Source of the DNA: CALLPQ01 sp964392325
GTDB taxonomy: Bacteria; Pseudomonadota; Alphaproteobacteria; Caulobacterales; Parvularculaceae
Reading direction: 5' to 3'
Length of the DNA: 64,000 bases
Assembly: GCA_964392325.1 (NCBI GenBank)
Contig: CAYMPJ010000003.1
Span: 62,001 to 126,000, forward strand
The notes under the pieces are model-generated. The model was not told the origin of the DNA, made no database searches, and worked only from the letters and a program-made list of their open reading frames with translations. Shown in pieces: positions 44,974 through 54,193 of the stretch; within the stretch, counting starts at the first letter, position 1; every line of letters begins with the position of its first letter. The position numbers and the translations under genes are program-made.

Positions 44974-45600
44974 ATGCCTATTTTATTCCCGGCAAAAAAA
45001 ATCGTTATTGCCAGTCATAATCAGGGGAAAATTCAGGAAATCGCAGAATTGCTTGTTCCATATGGTATTGAGACGGCGTCGGCCTATGAATTGGGTCTTG
45101 AGGATGTCGAGGAAACCGGGACGACATTTGCAGAAAATGCGACTTTAAAGGCTGTGGCGGCTGCAACCGCAACGGGACTTCCCGCGCTTTCCGATGATAG
45201 TGGTTTATGTGCTGAGGCGCTGGAAGGGGCACCGGGGATTTATTCTGCGCGGTGGGCCGAGCGTGAGGACGGAACAAGAGATTTTTCTTATGGGATTGAA
45301 AAATTGGAAAAGGCGATTGTGGATCAGGTGAGAGCCGGTGATGGCCGGAATGATTTTGATGCCTATTTTATTGCAATGTTATGTCTGGCAATGCCCAATG
45401 GAGACACGCATTTATTTGAGGGCCGGGTGAATGGGCATTTGGAATTTCCGCCCCGTGGGACTAAGGGATTTGGTTATGATCCGATCTTTGTAGCCGATGG
45501 TGAGGAGATTACATATGGTGAGATGGAACCGAGTAAAAAACATGCAATATCGCACCGGGCCATTGCTTTTGCTAAATTTGTAGAAATGTGTTTCGAGTAA
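44974..45600 (+). CDS. rdgB: Non-canonical purine NTP pyrophosphatase RdgB/HAM1
   Basis: Removes ITP, dITP and XTP from the nucleotide pool; 208 residues from the chosen start. Signature blocks are KIVIASHNQGKIQEIAELL, EETGTTFAENATLKA, ALSDDSGLCAEAL and GTKGFGYDPIF. The frame is open from 44908 and ATGs at 44908, 44941 and 44974 are possible; 44974 fits the usual N-terminus, but no clear Shine-Dalgarno decides it. hemW starts one base after the stop, giving the common rdgB-hemW order. Confidence 0.95.
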   Translation: MPILFPAKKIVIASHNQGKIQEIAELLVPYGIETASAYELGLEDVEETGTTFAENATLKAVAAATATGLPALSDDSGLCAEALEGAPGIYSARWAEREDGTRDFSYGIEKLEKAIVDQVRAGDGRNDFDAYFIAMLCLAMPNGDTHLFEGRVNGHLEFPPRGTKGFGYDPIFVADGEEITYGEMEPSKKHAISHRAIAFAKFVEMCFE

Positions 45601-45601
45601 A

Positions 45602-46768
45602 ATGTCTGTTCCGGGCGCTGTTACGGCTTTGGATCTTGGTGTCTATGTGCATTGGCCATTTTGTCAGCGCATATGCCCCTATTGCGATTTTAATGTGTAT
45701 AAGGATCGTACTATCAACACCCAGCAATGGTGCAGCGCGCTGAGTGCTGAGCTTGAGTTTTGGTATGATCGACAAGAAAAAACAGACCGTAAACTGACAA
45801 GCCTTTATTTTGGCGGCGGAACCCCCTCGCTTGCGCCATTGGCGGTGATTGCCGAGGTAATTGAACGATGTCATGCATTATGGGGGTTTCAACGGGATGC
45901 GGAAATTACGCTGGAAGCAAACCCAACTGATTTTTCAAAATCACAAATGCAAGCGCTCAAAGCCCTTGGTGTCAATCGGTTATCTTTAGGGGTTCAATCT
46001 TTTCGTGATGACCATTTAGAATTTTTAGGGCGCGATCATGATAGCGCCAGTGCATTACGTGCAATTGATATGGCTCAGGATATATTTGGGACCATCACTT
46101 TTGATTTAATCTATGGCCTGCCACAACAGACATTGGTGCAGTGGCGTGAGGATTTGGAGCGTGCCATCGCGCTCAAAACACACCATTTATCCATGTATCA
46201 GCTCACAATAGAGCAAGGCACTGCCTTTTCATTTGCCGCCAAGCGCGGTGACTGGCAGATGCAAGATGAGAATGTTTTGGCTGCGTTTTATGAAATGGCA
46301 ATAGAACAAATGGTGGGTGCTGGTTATGGGCATTACGAAATTTCTAATTTTGCCAAGCATGGCCATAAGGCGCAACATAATCTTTTATATTGGCATTATC
46401 AGGATTATATCGGTATCGGGCCGGGGGCCCATGGCCGCCTCAGATTGAAAGATGAGCGATTGGCAACACTCAATTATCTAAAGCCAGCTGACTATTTAAA
46501 CGCCTGTCAAAACAATGGTCATGGGGTTGAAAGCGAAGAGGCTCTTAACCTATTTGAGCAAATGCAAGAACGTTTTGCCCTTGGTCTACGTCTGGAAGAC
46601 GGGATTGATCTATTGGAGGATGACTATTTTTTTACCGATGAAGCGCGAAAAAAATATCTTGATAATCTGTGTGGGGATGGCTTGTTGATTTGGGAGAATA
46701 ACCGTCTGCGAGCCACGGGCAGGGGGCGTGCGCTTCTTGATAGCATTTTACCGGCGCTGGGGTTATAA
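45602..46768 (+). CDS. hemW: Heme chaperone HemW (radical SAM)
   Basis: A 388-residue HemN-like protein that carries heme rather than oxidising coproporphyrinogen. The radical-SAM cysteines are C21, C25 and C28 (FCQRICPYCDF). The HemW hallmarks LYFGGGTPSLAPL, SLGVQSFRDDHLEFLGRDHD and YEISNFAKHGHKAQHNLLYW are present, ending with a winged-helix C-domain (DGLLIWENNRLRATGRG). It is translationally close to rdgB upstream and to the DUF2520 gene (six bases) downstream. Confidence 0.95.
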   Translation: MSVPGAVTALDLGVYVHWPFCQRICPYCDFNVYKDRTINTQQWCSALSAELEFWYDRQEKTDRKLTSLYFGGGTPSLAPLAVIAEVIERCHALWGFQRDAEITLEANPTDFSKSQMQALKALGVNRLSLGVQSFRDDHLEFLGRDHDSASALRAIDMAQDIFGTITFDLIYGLPQQTLVQWREDLERAIALKTHHLSMYQLTIEQGTAFSFAAKRGDWQMQDENVLAAFYEMAIEQMVGAGYGHYEISNFAKHGHKAQHNLLYWHYQDYIGIGPGAHGRLRLKDERLATLNYLKPADYLNACQNNGHGVESEEALNLFEQMQERFALGLRLEDGIDLLEDDYFFTDEARKKYLDNLCGDGLLIWENNRLRATGRGRALLDSILPALGL

Positions 46769-46774
46769 ATAACC

Positions 46775-47485
46775 ATGCGATATATGATTTTTGGTAAGGG
46801 CCGCGTTGGCCGGAATTTGTCTCACTATTTGCAGTCTCAAGGCTGTAGGGTTGATTTGGTAGGCAAAGCACTGAGCGAAGAAATGCTCCAACGCCAGATA
46901 GAAGTGATGAACAACGCAGATATTGTTCTGGCGGCTATTCCTGATAGCCTTCTTGGTGACTGGTTTGATATGTGGCATGGCGCGATTGGTGCACGCCCGG
47001 CAATTCACTTTTCCGGTGCTATAGCGATTGAGGGGATGCATAGTTTTCATCCTCTTTATTCTTTTCCTGAAACGGTCCTTTCTTTAGACGATTTAAAAAA
47101 AATTGCCTTTGCTTGCGATAAGCATGGACCCACATTTAGCGAGATTTTTCCGCAATTATCGAACACGACCTTTGTTATAGAGAAAGAAGAACGTGCCTTG
47201 TATCATGCGTTGGCTGTTTTGAGCGGTAATTTTGCCAGCTTTTTATGGAACCAGAGCGCTAAAGAATTTGATCATATTTCAAATGGCAATGTTGCCGACA
47301 TTATGGGCCCTTATCTGGAAAGTGTTTTGGCGCGGTTTAAAGAAACGCCGTTTAATAGTCTGACCGGCCCGATGGCGCGCCGCGACAGGGCGAGCGTCGA
47401 GGCAAATCGGGCAGCCCTTGAAACAAACCCTGAATTAAAAAAGTTATATGAAGCTTTTCTTGCGAATGCATGGCCTGACTATTAA
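46775..47485 (+). CDS. Rossmann-fold DUF2520 dehydrogenase, candidate ketopantoate reductase (PanG-like)
   Basis: A 236-residue two-domain NAD(P)-binding protein: an N-terminal Rossmann domain (MIFGKGRVGRNLSHYL, then DIVLAAIPDSLL), a HxxHPLYSF loop (SFHPLYSF), and a C-terminal DUF2520 helical domain (SGNFASFLWNQSAKEF...LTGPMARRDRASVEANRAAL). DUF2520 proteins resemble ketopantoate/6-phosphogluconate-type dehydrogenases. In other bacteria a non-PanE reductase called PanG fills the ketopantoate step next to panB/panC; I recall it as this type of protein but cannot verify it here. panC lies 71 bp downstream. Confidence 0.8.
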   Translation: MRYMIFGKGRVGRNLSHYLQSQGCRVDLVGKALSEEMLQRQIEVMNNADIVLAAIPDSLLGDWFDMWHGAIGARPAIHFSGAIAIEGMHSFHPLYSFPETVLSLDDLKKIAFACDKHGPTFSEIFPQLSNTTFVIEKEERALYHALAVLSGNFASFLWNQSAKEFDHISNGNVADIMGPYLESVLARFKETPFNSLTGPMARRDRASVEANRAALETNPELKKLYEAFLANAWPDY

Positions 47486-47556
47486 ATCATAAACGCATAT
47501 ATGGATGAACACTAAAATACCCCCCCAAATAACAATCTCGATGACAGAATAAAACG

Positions 47557-48414
47557 ATGATAATTTGTAAAACAAAAGCAGAAATTCGTGATCTCTTAAA
47601 GCCTGTGCAATTAAATCAGGAAAAAATTGCACTCGTGCCGACGATGGGCGCGCTCCATGAGGGTCATCTATCTTTGATTGAAAAGGCAAGAGAGGAAAGT
47701 GACCGGGTTGTTGCGACAATATTTGTGAACCCCCTTCAATTTGGACCAACAGAAGATTTTGATACATACCCTCGCCAGTTTGAGGAAGATCTGGCTAAGC
47801 TAGAAGTGGCGGGGTGTGATTATGTATTCGCTCCCGAGCGTAGTAGTTTGTTTCCTGATGATTTTTCAACACATGTAAGCGTTACGCAGTTAACCGAAAA
47901 CCATTGCGGGGCCGTGCGACCGCAATTTTTTGGTGGGATTGCAACCATCGTCACTAAGCTTCTTCTCATTATGCGGCCCACTATCGCTATATTTGGCGAG
48001 AAAGATTACCAGCAACTCACCATGATCCGCCGAATGGTGCGTGATCTTGATATTGATGTTGATATTATCGGCGGGCCAACAGTGCGCGAGGAAGATGGTT
48101 TGGCGATGTCGTCGCGTAATAACTATCTTACCCCCAAGATGAGGGCTATTGCGCCCGCACTATACCGTATTTTAAGTCGGGCATCTTTACAGGCGAGTGA
48201 GGGGGATCAGCCCTGGAGCAAAATAAAAGATAAGGCGTGTGCAGATCTTCTGGATATGGGTTTTGAGAGTGTCGATTATTTCGACTTGGTCGATGCTCAG
48301 ACATTGGCCATGTTAGCGCACGCACAAGGCCCAGCACGTATTTTGGCTGCGGCGCGTATCGGTCAGGGGGAAAACGAGGTCCGCCTGATTGATAATGTGC
48401 CGGTTGATGCTTAG
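47557..48414 (+). CDS. panC: Pantothenate synthetase
   Basis: Condenses pantoate and beta-alanine with ATP; 285 residues. The HIGH-type nucleotide motif is TMGALHEGHLSLI, with FVNPLQFGPTEDFDTYPR, FGEKDYQQLTMIRRMV and AMSSRNNYL completing the family pattern. It follows the DUF2520 gene on the same strand. Its last four bases overlap those of convergent panB, so the final two pantothenate genes meet tail to tail. Confidence 0.97.
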   Translation: MIICKTKAEIRDLLKPVQLNQEKIALVPTMGALHEGHLSLIEKAREESDRVVATIFVNPLQFGPTEDFDTYPRQFEEDLAKLEVAGCDYVFAPERSSLFPDDFSTHVSVTQLTENHCGAVRPQFFGGIATIVTKLLLIMRPTIAIFGEKDYQQLTMIRRMVRDLDIDVDIIGGPTVREEDGLAMSSRNNYLTPKMRAIAPALYRILSRASLQASEGDQPWSKIKDKACADLLDMGFESVDYFDLVDAQTLAMLAHAQGPARILAAARIGQGENEVRLIDNVPVDA

Positions 48415-49283
48415 CGCTTGATCGCGGTAACGTTATTGTCCTCGTCGCCAGACTCTTTCGCGGGGCGATTGCCAGTATCGTATATTTCGGCGACGCTGGG
48501 AAAGCTGCGATTTGTAACCGAGTTGGCATAATCAGCGATAGCTTCTGATATAACCTCGTTAAGAGCGGCAAATTTGCGTACAAATTTCGGCGTGCGCTCG
48601 AAAAGCCCGAGCATGTCTTCGGTCACAAGAATTTGGCCATCGCACTGGGCTGAGGCACCAATACCAATTGTCGGAATGGAGAGGGTCTGGGTGATTTCAG
48701 CTGCAAGATCTTCAACCACGCCTTCAATCACCACGGCAAAAGCGCCAGCAGCTTCTACTGCTTTTGCATCATCGAATGTTTGTTGCCATTGTTCATCATT
48801 GCGTCCGACAATGCGATATCCACCAGTCGACATGACGGCTTGGGGTTGTAATCCAATATGAGCCATTACCGGAATGCCGCGTTCTGTTAAGAAGGCAATG
48901 GTATCGGCATGAACAACCCCGCCTTCCAGTTTGACTGCATCAGCGCCGGTTTCTTGCATAACGCGTACACAAGTTTTGTGGGCCTGTTGTGGGCTTTCTT
49001 CATAAGTACCAAAAGGTAAATCAACGACGACGAGTGATTTTGGTTTGGCTCGCATAACGGAGCGTGCGTGCAAAATCATTTCAGCTAAAGTGACATTCAA
49101 CGTGGTCTGATGGCCATGAACAACCATTCCAAGCGAGTCGCCGACCAAGAGCAAGTCTACATGAGGGTCTAACAGTGCTGTCATTGGCGCGGTATATGCC
49201 GTAAGACAAATAATCGGTATGCCGCCTTTACGGGCGCGAATATTTGTAATGGTGGTTCGTTTAATAGGTGTGGTTTTTGACAT
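48411..49283 (-). CDS. panB: 3-methyl-2-oxobutanoate hydroxymethyltransferase
   Basis: Makes ketopantoate from ketoisovalerate and methylenetetrahydrofolate; 290 residues. Family motifs are LLLVGDSLGMVVHG (metal and substrate loop), GADAVKLEGG, AHIGLQPQAV and TIGIGASAQCDGQILVTEDMLGL. The convergent, four-base overlapping layout with panC is unusual, since these two are commonly codirectional. The last 20 residues are charged and variable. Confidence 0.97.
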   Translation of the reverse strand: MSKTTPIKRTTITNIRARKGGIPIICLTAYTAPMTALLDPHVDLLLVGDSLGMVVHGHQTTLNVTLAEMILHARSVMRAKPKSLVVVDLPFGTYEESPQQAHKTCVRVMQETGADAVKLEGGVVHADTIAFLTERGIPVMAHIGLQPQAVMSTGGYRIVGRNDEQWQQTFDDAKAVEAAGAFAVVIEGVVEDLAAEITQTLSIPTIGIGASAQCDGQILVTEDMLGLFERTPKFVRKFAALNEVISEAIADYANSVTNRSFPSVAEIYDTGNRPAKESGDEDNNVTAIKR

Positions 49284-49784
49284 TTTTGGGTATTTTTTGT
49301 TGTAAACGCGGGCAATGACTGGCAGCTAATTCAAAAATCATCAGTATATGAATTATATCATTAGTTGTAATATCACCCAATGATTATAGTACTGATAGTG
49401 TTTGAGGTCTTAGCTTTTTACTTTCCACCCATTTTGCGTTCATTGCATTGCCTGTTCGGCAATATCTTTTTTCGCGGTAAACGAAGGCTGCAGTATTGAT
49501 AATATTCCATCAATTTTTACCAGTCTTTCAAAACCGTCATTAACCATGCCGTCATTTGCGTCTTCAAGGACCATAATCACGGTCAGGACATGCCTGAGGC
49601 CAACATTATTAATATAGGTATTAAATCGTGCTTTTTCAAGTGTAAGTTGAAGGGAGTAGGGATGCTCTTACAACTGTGAACACGCTTGATAAAAACAGCC
49701 CTAGCAGCATAAGTCCTTTGACTGGTAGAGAAAATTCAATAAAGTCAGATCATTAAGGCAAAATCAAAGAGGAAGTAAGCCAAA
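49284..49784. other. 500-bp stretch without an intact gene
   Basis: Between panB (minus) and the HD-domain gene (plus). The left 150 bp are AT-rich and show no structure that I can name; they should include the panB promoter. The middle part holds the frameshifted minus-strand frame at 49440-49710 described separately. The last 70 bp contain the leader of the HD gene, with AGAGGAAG near 49770 before its ATG at 49785. Confidence 0.5.
49440..49710 (-). pseudogene. Frameshifted small exported or anchored protein
   Basis: On the minus strand AAAGGA precedes an ATG at 49710 by a few bases and opens a hydrophobic N-terminus (MLLGLFLSSVFTVVRASLLP). That frame stops at 49636. In the next frame the sequence is open from 49667 to a TGA at 49440 and reads like real protein (LEKARFNTYINNVGLRHVLT, MVLEDANDGMVNDGFERLVK, then IDGILSILQPSFTAKKD). 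Joining the two by one base gives about 89 residues with an export or anchor segment. I do not recognise the family. It may be a decayed gene, a programmed shift or a sequencing error. Confidence 0.5.
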
Positions 49785-50402
49785 ATGCCCGAAACTAGTA
49801 TTGATGCGCAAAAAACAGAGACTGCACCTCAAAAAGAAATAGAAAATCGGGCCAGTTTTACGGCTATGGAGAATGGCACCAAGGAAGACTGGATGATCAT
49901 AGCAAGGGAATTTTTGCCCTTTGCTGCCCAAGGGGGCAAACGCATTCTCAAACATCTAGAGTTGCTCAAAGACGATACTGGCGGTTTTCCGGTAGATCGG
50001 TATGAGCATTCTTTGCAAACTGCGACGAGAGCATTTCGTGACGGACGTGATGATGAATATGTCGTATGTGCTCTTGTGCATGATATAGGCGATTTGCTGG
50101 GCGCTTATCATCACCCTGATATCGCAGCGGCTATTGTCAAACCTTTTGTCTCAGAGGCCAATCACTGGATGGTTGCCCATCACGGAATTTTTCAAGGATA
50201 TTATTACTTTGATTATTTGGGCCTCGATAAAAATAAAAGAGAAGAATTTCGCGGCCATGAATATTTTGATTACACGGCTGAGTTTTGTTCTAAATATGAT
50301 CAGAGTGCGTTCGATGCCAACTATGATAATTTGCCGATAGAAGCATTTGAGGCCATGGTGATGAAAGTGTTTCAAGCACCTAAGGGCCCTTTGCTGGGAT
50401 GA
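49785..50402 (+). CDS. HD-domain protein of the PhnZ/MIOX-like type
   Basis: A 205-residue HD-superfamily protein. The metal-ligand pattern is seen as H in YEHSLQTATRA, HD in VCALVHDIGD, and further histidines in AYHHPD and WMVAHHGIFQGYYYFDY. The spacing LEHSLQTA...LHDIGH recalls PhnZ, a mixed-valent di-iron oxygenase that cleaves 2-amino-1-hydroxyethylphosphonate, rather than nucleotide phosphohydrolases. There is no PhnY-type dioxygenase beside it. The MFS gene overlaps its stop by ATGA, so a link to an imported or exported substrate is likely. The function is not known. Confidence 0.8.
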   Translation: MPETSIDAQKTETAPQKEIENRASFTAMENGTKEDWMIIAREFLPFAAQGGKRILKHLELLKDDTGGFPVDRYEHSLQTATRAFRDGRDDEYVVCALVHDIGDLLGAYHHPDIAAAIVKPFVSEANHWMVAHHGIFQGYYYFDYLGLDKNKREEFRGHEYFDYTAEFCSKYDQSAFDANYDNLPIEAFEAMVMKVFQAPKGPLLG

Positions 50403-51772
50403 ACAATCAGCCAATACTCCAAAATGATGGTAATTCTAGCGCCGGTCCCAGCAAACAGTTCCGTGCCTACCGTATTTATGTATTGGTATTGCTGACCCTG
50501 GTTTACACTTTCAATTTTGTTGATCGCCAGATTATTTCAATTGTTGCCCCTGCAATTCAGGCGGATCTGAATCTAGCAGACTGGCAACTTGGGTCTTTGA
50601 TCGGGTTTTGGTTTGCTCTTTTTTATACCACGCTTGGAATTCCAATAGCGAGGTTAGCGGATAAATGGAACAGGGTGTCGATTATCGCTATTTCTCTTGC
50701 GTGCTGGTCTGGATTTACGGCGATTTCCGGAATGGCGCAAAATTTTACACAGCTTGCAATGGCCAGAATAGGTGTGGGTATTGGAGAGGCCGGAGGGTCC
50801 CCTCCTTCTCATTCAATTATATCTGATTTGTACTCGAAAGAAGAACGTGCCGGTGCTTTGGGTGTTTACGCGCTTGGTATTCCGATCGGCATTACTTTGG
50901 CTTTCCTCGGTGGTGGGTGGGTTGTTCAAAATCTTGGTTGGCGCATGGCGTTTTTCGGAGTCGGTATACCGGGCGTTTTTCTGGCAATCCTCTTAAAGCT
51001 AACCGTGCGTGAGCCAAAACGCGGCGGCGCTGAAAATACGCCGGTTCATGACGCTTTCACCAATGTGGATAGAAAAACTGACAATCCATTATTGCACGAG
51101 ATTCACGTCGTATGGCGCGCGGCAAAACACCTTCTTTCAATACCGTCCTATCGCTGGGTTGTTGTCGGCTTAACCGCCGGGTCTTTCGTTTCATATGCCG
51201 TTGGGGGGTGGGTTGTGGTTTTTTTCAAGCGTATCCACCCCGACTATGCCGAGGCTAATATTTACTTATGGTTGGGTTTAATAAATGGCACAGCATATGT
51301 TCTTGGCGTATTCGCGGGAGGTAACCTCGTAGACCGATATGCCAAAAAAAATCTTAAGGCTTATGGTACTATTCCGGCCTTGGCATGGACGGCCGTGCTC
51401 CCCATTTATGCCGCCTTTTTATGGGTAGATGGTCCGGTAAAAGCACTTATCCTGGTTTGGCCCTTTACCCTTCTGACCGGTTTTTATCTCGGCCCTTGTT
51501 TTGCATTGGCGCAAACTCTTGCTCCGATTTCAATTCGTGCATTATCAACTGCCATTTTTTTCTTTATCTTAAATATGATTGCTCTGGGTTTAGGGCCGAC
51601 ATATGTTGGGATTGCCAGTGATATACTTGCTTCATCGTTTCAATGGGGTGATAATCTATCATTACGGGTTGCCCTTACAAGTCTGGTAATTTCGGGAGTC
51701 GTCAGTATTTTTGCATTCTATAGGCTTACAAAAACCATTGATGAAGATTGGAACAGAGTGTCGAGCACTTAA
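50399..51772 (+). CDS. MFS transporter, spinster-like
   Basis: A 457-residue, 12-helix major-facilitator protein of the spinster/OPA-like group. The N-terminus has YTFNFVDRQIISIVAPAIQADL, the loop 2-3 motif is GIPIARLADKWNR, and the GEAGGSPPSHSIISDLYSKEERA block is characteristic. The substrate is not predictable from sequence. It is translationally coupled (ATGA) to the HD-domain gene upstream; the M28 peptidase follows after 78 bp. Confidence 0.92.
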   Translation: MNNQPILQNDGNSSAGPSKQFRAYRIYVLVLLTLVYTFNFVDRQIISIVAPAIQADLNLADWQLGSLIGFWFALFYTTLGIPIARLADKWNRVSIIAISLACWSGFTAISGMAQNFTQLAMARIGVGIGEAGGSPPSHSIISDLYSKEERAGALGVYALGIPIGITLAFLGGGWVVQNLGWRMAFFGVGIPGVFLAILLKLTVREPKRGGAENTPVHDAFTNVDRKTDNPLLHEIHVVWRAAKHLLSIPSYRWVVVGLTAGSFVSYAVGGWVVVFFKRIHPDYAEANIYLWLGLINGTAYVLGVFAGGNLVDRYAKKNLKAYGTIPALAWTAVLPIYAAFLWVDGPVKALILVWPFTLLTGFYLGPCFALAQTLAPISIRALSTAIFFFILNMIALGLGPTYVGIASDILASSFQWGDNLSLRVALTSLVISGVVSIFAFYRLTKTIDEDWNRVSST

Positions 51773-51850
51773 ATTTTGGCCGCGACGGCCGCGTGTATAT
51801 TTAAGTACTACCTTATGCGCTTCGTAATACCCTTGAAGAGGGAGGCAAGT

Positions 51851-54193
51851 ATGGGTGAGAAAGTAAAAACATTTTTTCCGGAATGGATGCTTGAGCGACA
51901 AGTTGTAAAAGCGTTTATTTTACTGTTTCTGTTTTGTGCGTATATGGCAGGGGTGAGGCTTATTGATCCGCCTTATCAGCGCTCCAAGAATACACCAGAT
52001 CAATTTCATACCGCGCGTGCGTTGGGTTTTATGACGCAAATTATGGGCGCACAAAAACCGCACCCGGTCGGTTCGCAAGAAAATGACAATATCCGCGAAC
52101 GGTTAATGGATCAGATCGAAATGCTTGGTTTTGAACCGCAGGTAACAAGCGGTCTGGGGTGTAACTTAAGTGAGAAGCAGCGATTTGGCTCTTGTGCGCT
52201 AACTCATAATGTCAGTTTTTACATAGGCCCAAAGCCAAGACCCGGCGATAAAGACACAATACTTGTCACCAGCCATTATGATAGTGTGCCAGCCGGGCCC
52301 GGGGCCGCAGATGCGATGATGGGCGTTGGTGTTATCCTCGAAGTTGCTACGCATCTGGCAAAGATCGAGAGTGAGCGTCCAATATTATTTTTAATTACCG
52401 ATGGAGAAGAAGCTGGATTGCTGGGTGCGCATGCATTTGTTGATCATGATCCGCGGGCAAATGAAATTGATGTTGTTGTCAATCTTGAAGCGCGCGGTGT
52501 GCTGGGCCCCGTTTTTATGTTTGAAACCAGTCAACCCAATGGCACTGTCATACCTGCTTTTATGAAAGGTGTGAAACGCCCTGCTGCCAATTCAATGATG
52601 GCGGGAATTTATGAACGCCTGCCAAACTCAACAGACGTTTCGGTTTTTTTAAACAGCGGTATGAAAGCATTAAATTTTGCAATCATTGGCAATGAATCTT
52701 TTTACCATACGCCAAAAGATAATCTCGAAAACATCTCGGTCAGGTCCGTCCAGCATATGGGGGATCAAGTACTCGCGACGGTTAAAACTCTGAGCCGCAA
52801 TGGTCATCCACAATTTAATGGACGACTGATATATACAGATATCTTTTCGAGAGGCATGATCACAATCCCGCAAATTCTTGCACTGCCAATTTTGTTTTTA
52901 TCGTTAATGATGGCAGTTGTTGGGTTTTTTGTTGCCTCAAAGTCTATGCCAAATGGCACGTCCATATGGGTATCAATAGGCGTTTTATTTTTACCGTTAT
53001 TGATCGCTCTAACCGGGGTGGTTCTTAGTTATGGTGTAGAATTTATCATATCTACTTTGCGTATTGAGCCGGACTATTGGCGCGCACATAGTTGGGCGTC
53101 GAGGGGGTATGCGGTCATGTCGGCATTATTGGCATTGGTTTTCTTGCCCGGGCTACTCGCGCGCAAAGCAAATCGTGGGCAAATTTATACTGCATCCTGG
53201 ATCTGGTTTATCCTTGCTGGTTGCGCAATGGCGCTCATAATACCGGGCGCAATGATTTTGTTTGTGGTGCCAGCAATACTATTTTGTATCAGTATTATTG
53301 TACGTCTTACTTTTACTCCTGCTTTGGAGTTATTTGAGGCCCTTTCAGCTCTTGTAACACTCTCTATCTGGGTTGCCCCTGTTGCAGCCATTGGTGAGGG
53401 CCTTGGTTATAGCGTGACATTTGTGATCAGTCTGATTTGTGCGATTACATTACTGCCATGGTTGGGGATTTTGGTGAGCAACCGGGATAGCGTGCAAGAA
53501 AACACCGTACCCGACCGGGTTTTATCTAGGCCAGCATTAATGTGTGTGCTGTTATTTGCCGCTTTTAGCCTTTTGACAATGGTCTTACCTGCATATTCCG
53601 ATCAACGCCCGCGCCACCTTAATGTTTTAACGATTCAAGACGGTGAGAAAATCTGGCATACATTCGGGAGTAATCCCGCACCTTTGCCAAAAGAAATGGT
53701 TGCGGGGCTGCCTTCGCCTGAGCGCGCTGTTCTCATACCTGAGTTCAGGTCAAAAATATGGCATTTCGAAGCCAATTCTGATGCGCAGTTTATCGCTACG
53801 GCTAAGCCAGATATTGAAAGATTGTCGTTAGGGAAAGAAGACGGAGTAACGCACGGGTTTAAGATGCTGCCTAATGGGAGTGATCGTATGACCTTAACAC
53901 TACCCGCGTCAGCAAGGCTTAAAACGCTAAAAGTAGGCCATAGAAGCCTAAATCTTGGCGGCGTTGCCCGCGATTATGTTTTGCGATGTCATGGGGCTGT
54001 ATGTGATAATTTAGGTGTTTTCTTTACGATTGCAGAAGAAGGAACGCATACGGCTTTTCTCACAGGAGAGTATTTTACACATCAAGATAAGGCTCGCATA
54101 AATATAGCACCTTTTACCAATTTACGCCCGTCCAATGCTGTTGCGCGGCAATCTGGTGATCGGCTGATGATGATCAACCGGGTTGAACTTTAA
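51851..54193 (+). CDS. Membrane-bound M28 zinc peptidase
   Basis: A 780-residue protein resembling ER-type Fxna-like M28 peptidases. One N-terminal helix (about 18-36) leads to an M28 domain with zinc-ligand regions TSHYDSVPAGPGAADAM, ITDGEEAGLLGAHAF (catalytic and ligand Glu), VVNLEARG and FYHTPKDNLENIS (His). About eight to nine membrane helices (residues 345-590) and an extracytoplasmic C-terminal domain follow. GGGAGG before the ATG at 51851 is decisive; the frame is open from 51776. The usual Asp-Asp after HYDS...PGA is AADA here. The role is probably envelope peptide trimming; the substrate is unknown. Confidence 0.88.
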   Translation: MGEKVKTFFPEWMLERQVVKAFILLFLFCAYMAGVRLIDPPYQRSKNTPDQFHTARALGFMTQIMGAQKPHPVGSQENDNIRERLMDQIEMLGFEPQVTSGLGCNLSEKQRFGSCALTHNVSFYIGPKPRPGDKDTILVTSHYDSVPAGPGAADAMMGVGVILEVATHLAKIESERPILFLITDGEEAGLLGAHAFVDHDPRANEIDVVVNLEARGVLGPVFMFETSQPNGTVIPAFMKGVKRPAANSMMAGIYERLPNSTDVSVFLNSGMKALNFAIIGNESFYHTPKDNLENISVRSVQHMGDQVLATVKTLSRNGHPQFNGRLIYTDIFSRGMITIPQILALPILFLSLMMAVVGFFVASKSMPNGTSIWVSIGVLFLPLLIALTGVVLSYGVEFIISTLRIEPDYWRAHSWASRGYAVMSALLALVFLPGLLARKANRGQIYTASWIWFILAGCAMALIIPGAMILFVVPAILFCISIIVRLTFTPALELFEALSALVTLSIWVAPVAAIGEGLGYSVTFVISLICAITLLPWLGILVSNRDSVQENTVPDRVLSRPALMCVLLFAAFSLLTMVLPAYSDQRPRHLNVLTIQDGEKIWHTFGSNPAPLPKEMVAGLPSPERAVLIPEFRSKIWHFEANSDAQFIATAKPDIERLSLGKEDGVTHGFKMLPNGSDRMTLTLPASARLKTLKVGHRSLNLGGVARDYVLRCHGAVCDNLGVFFTIAEEGTHTAFLTGEYFTHQDKARINIAPFTNLRPSNAVARQSGDRLMMINRVEL

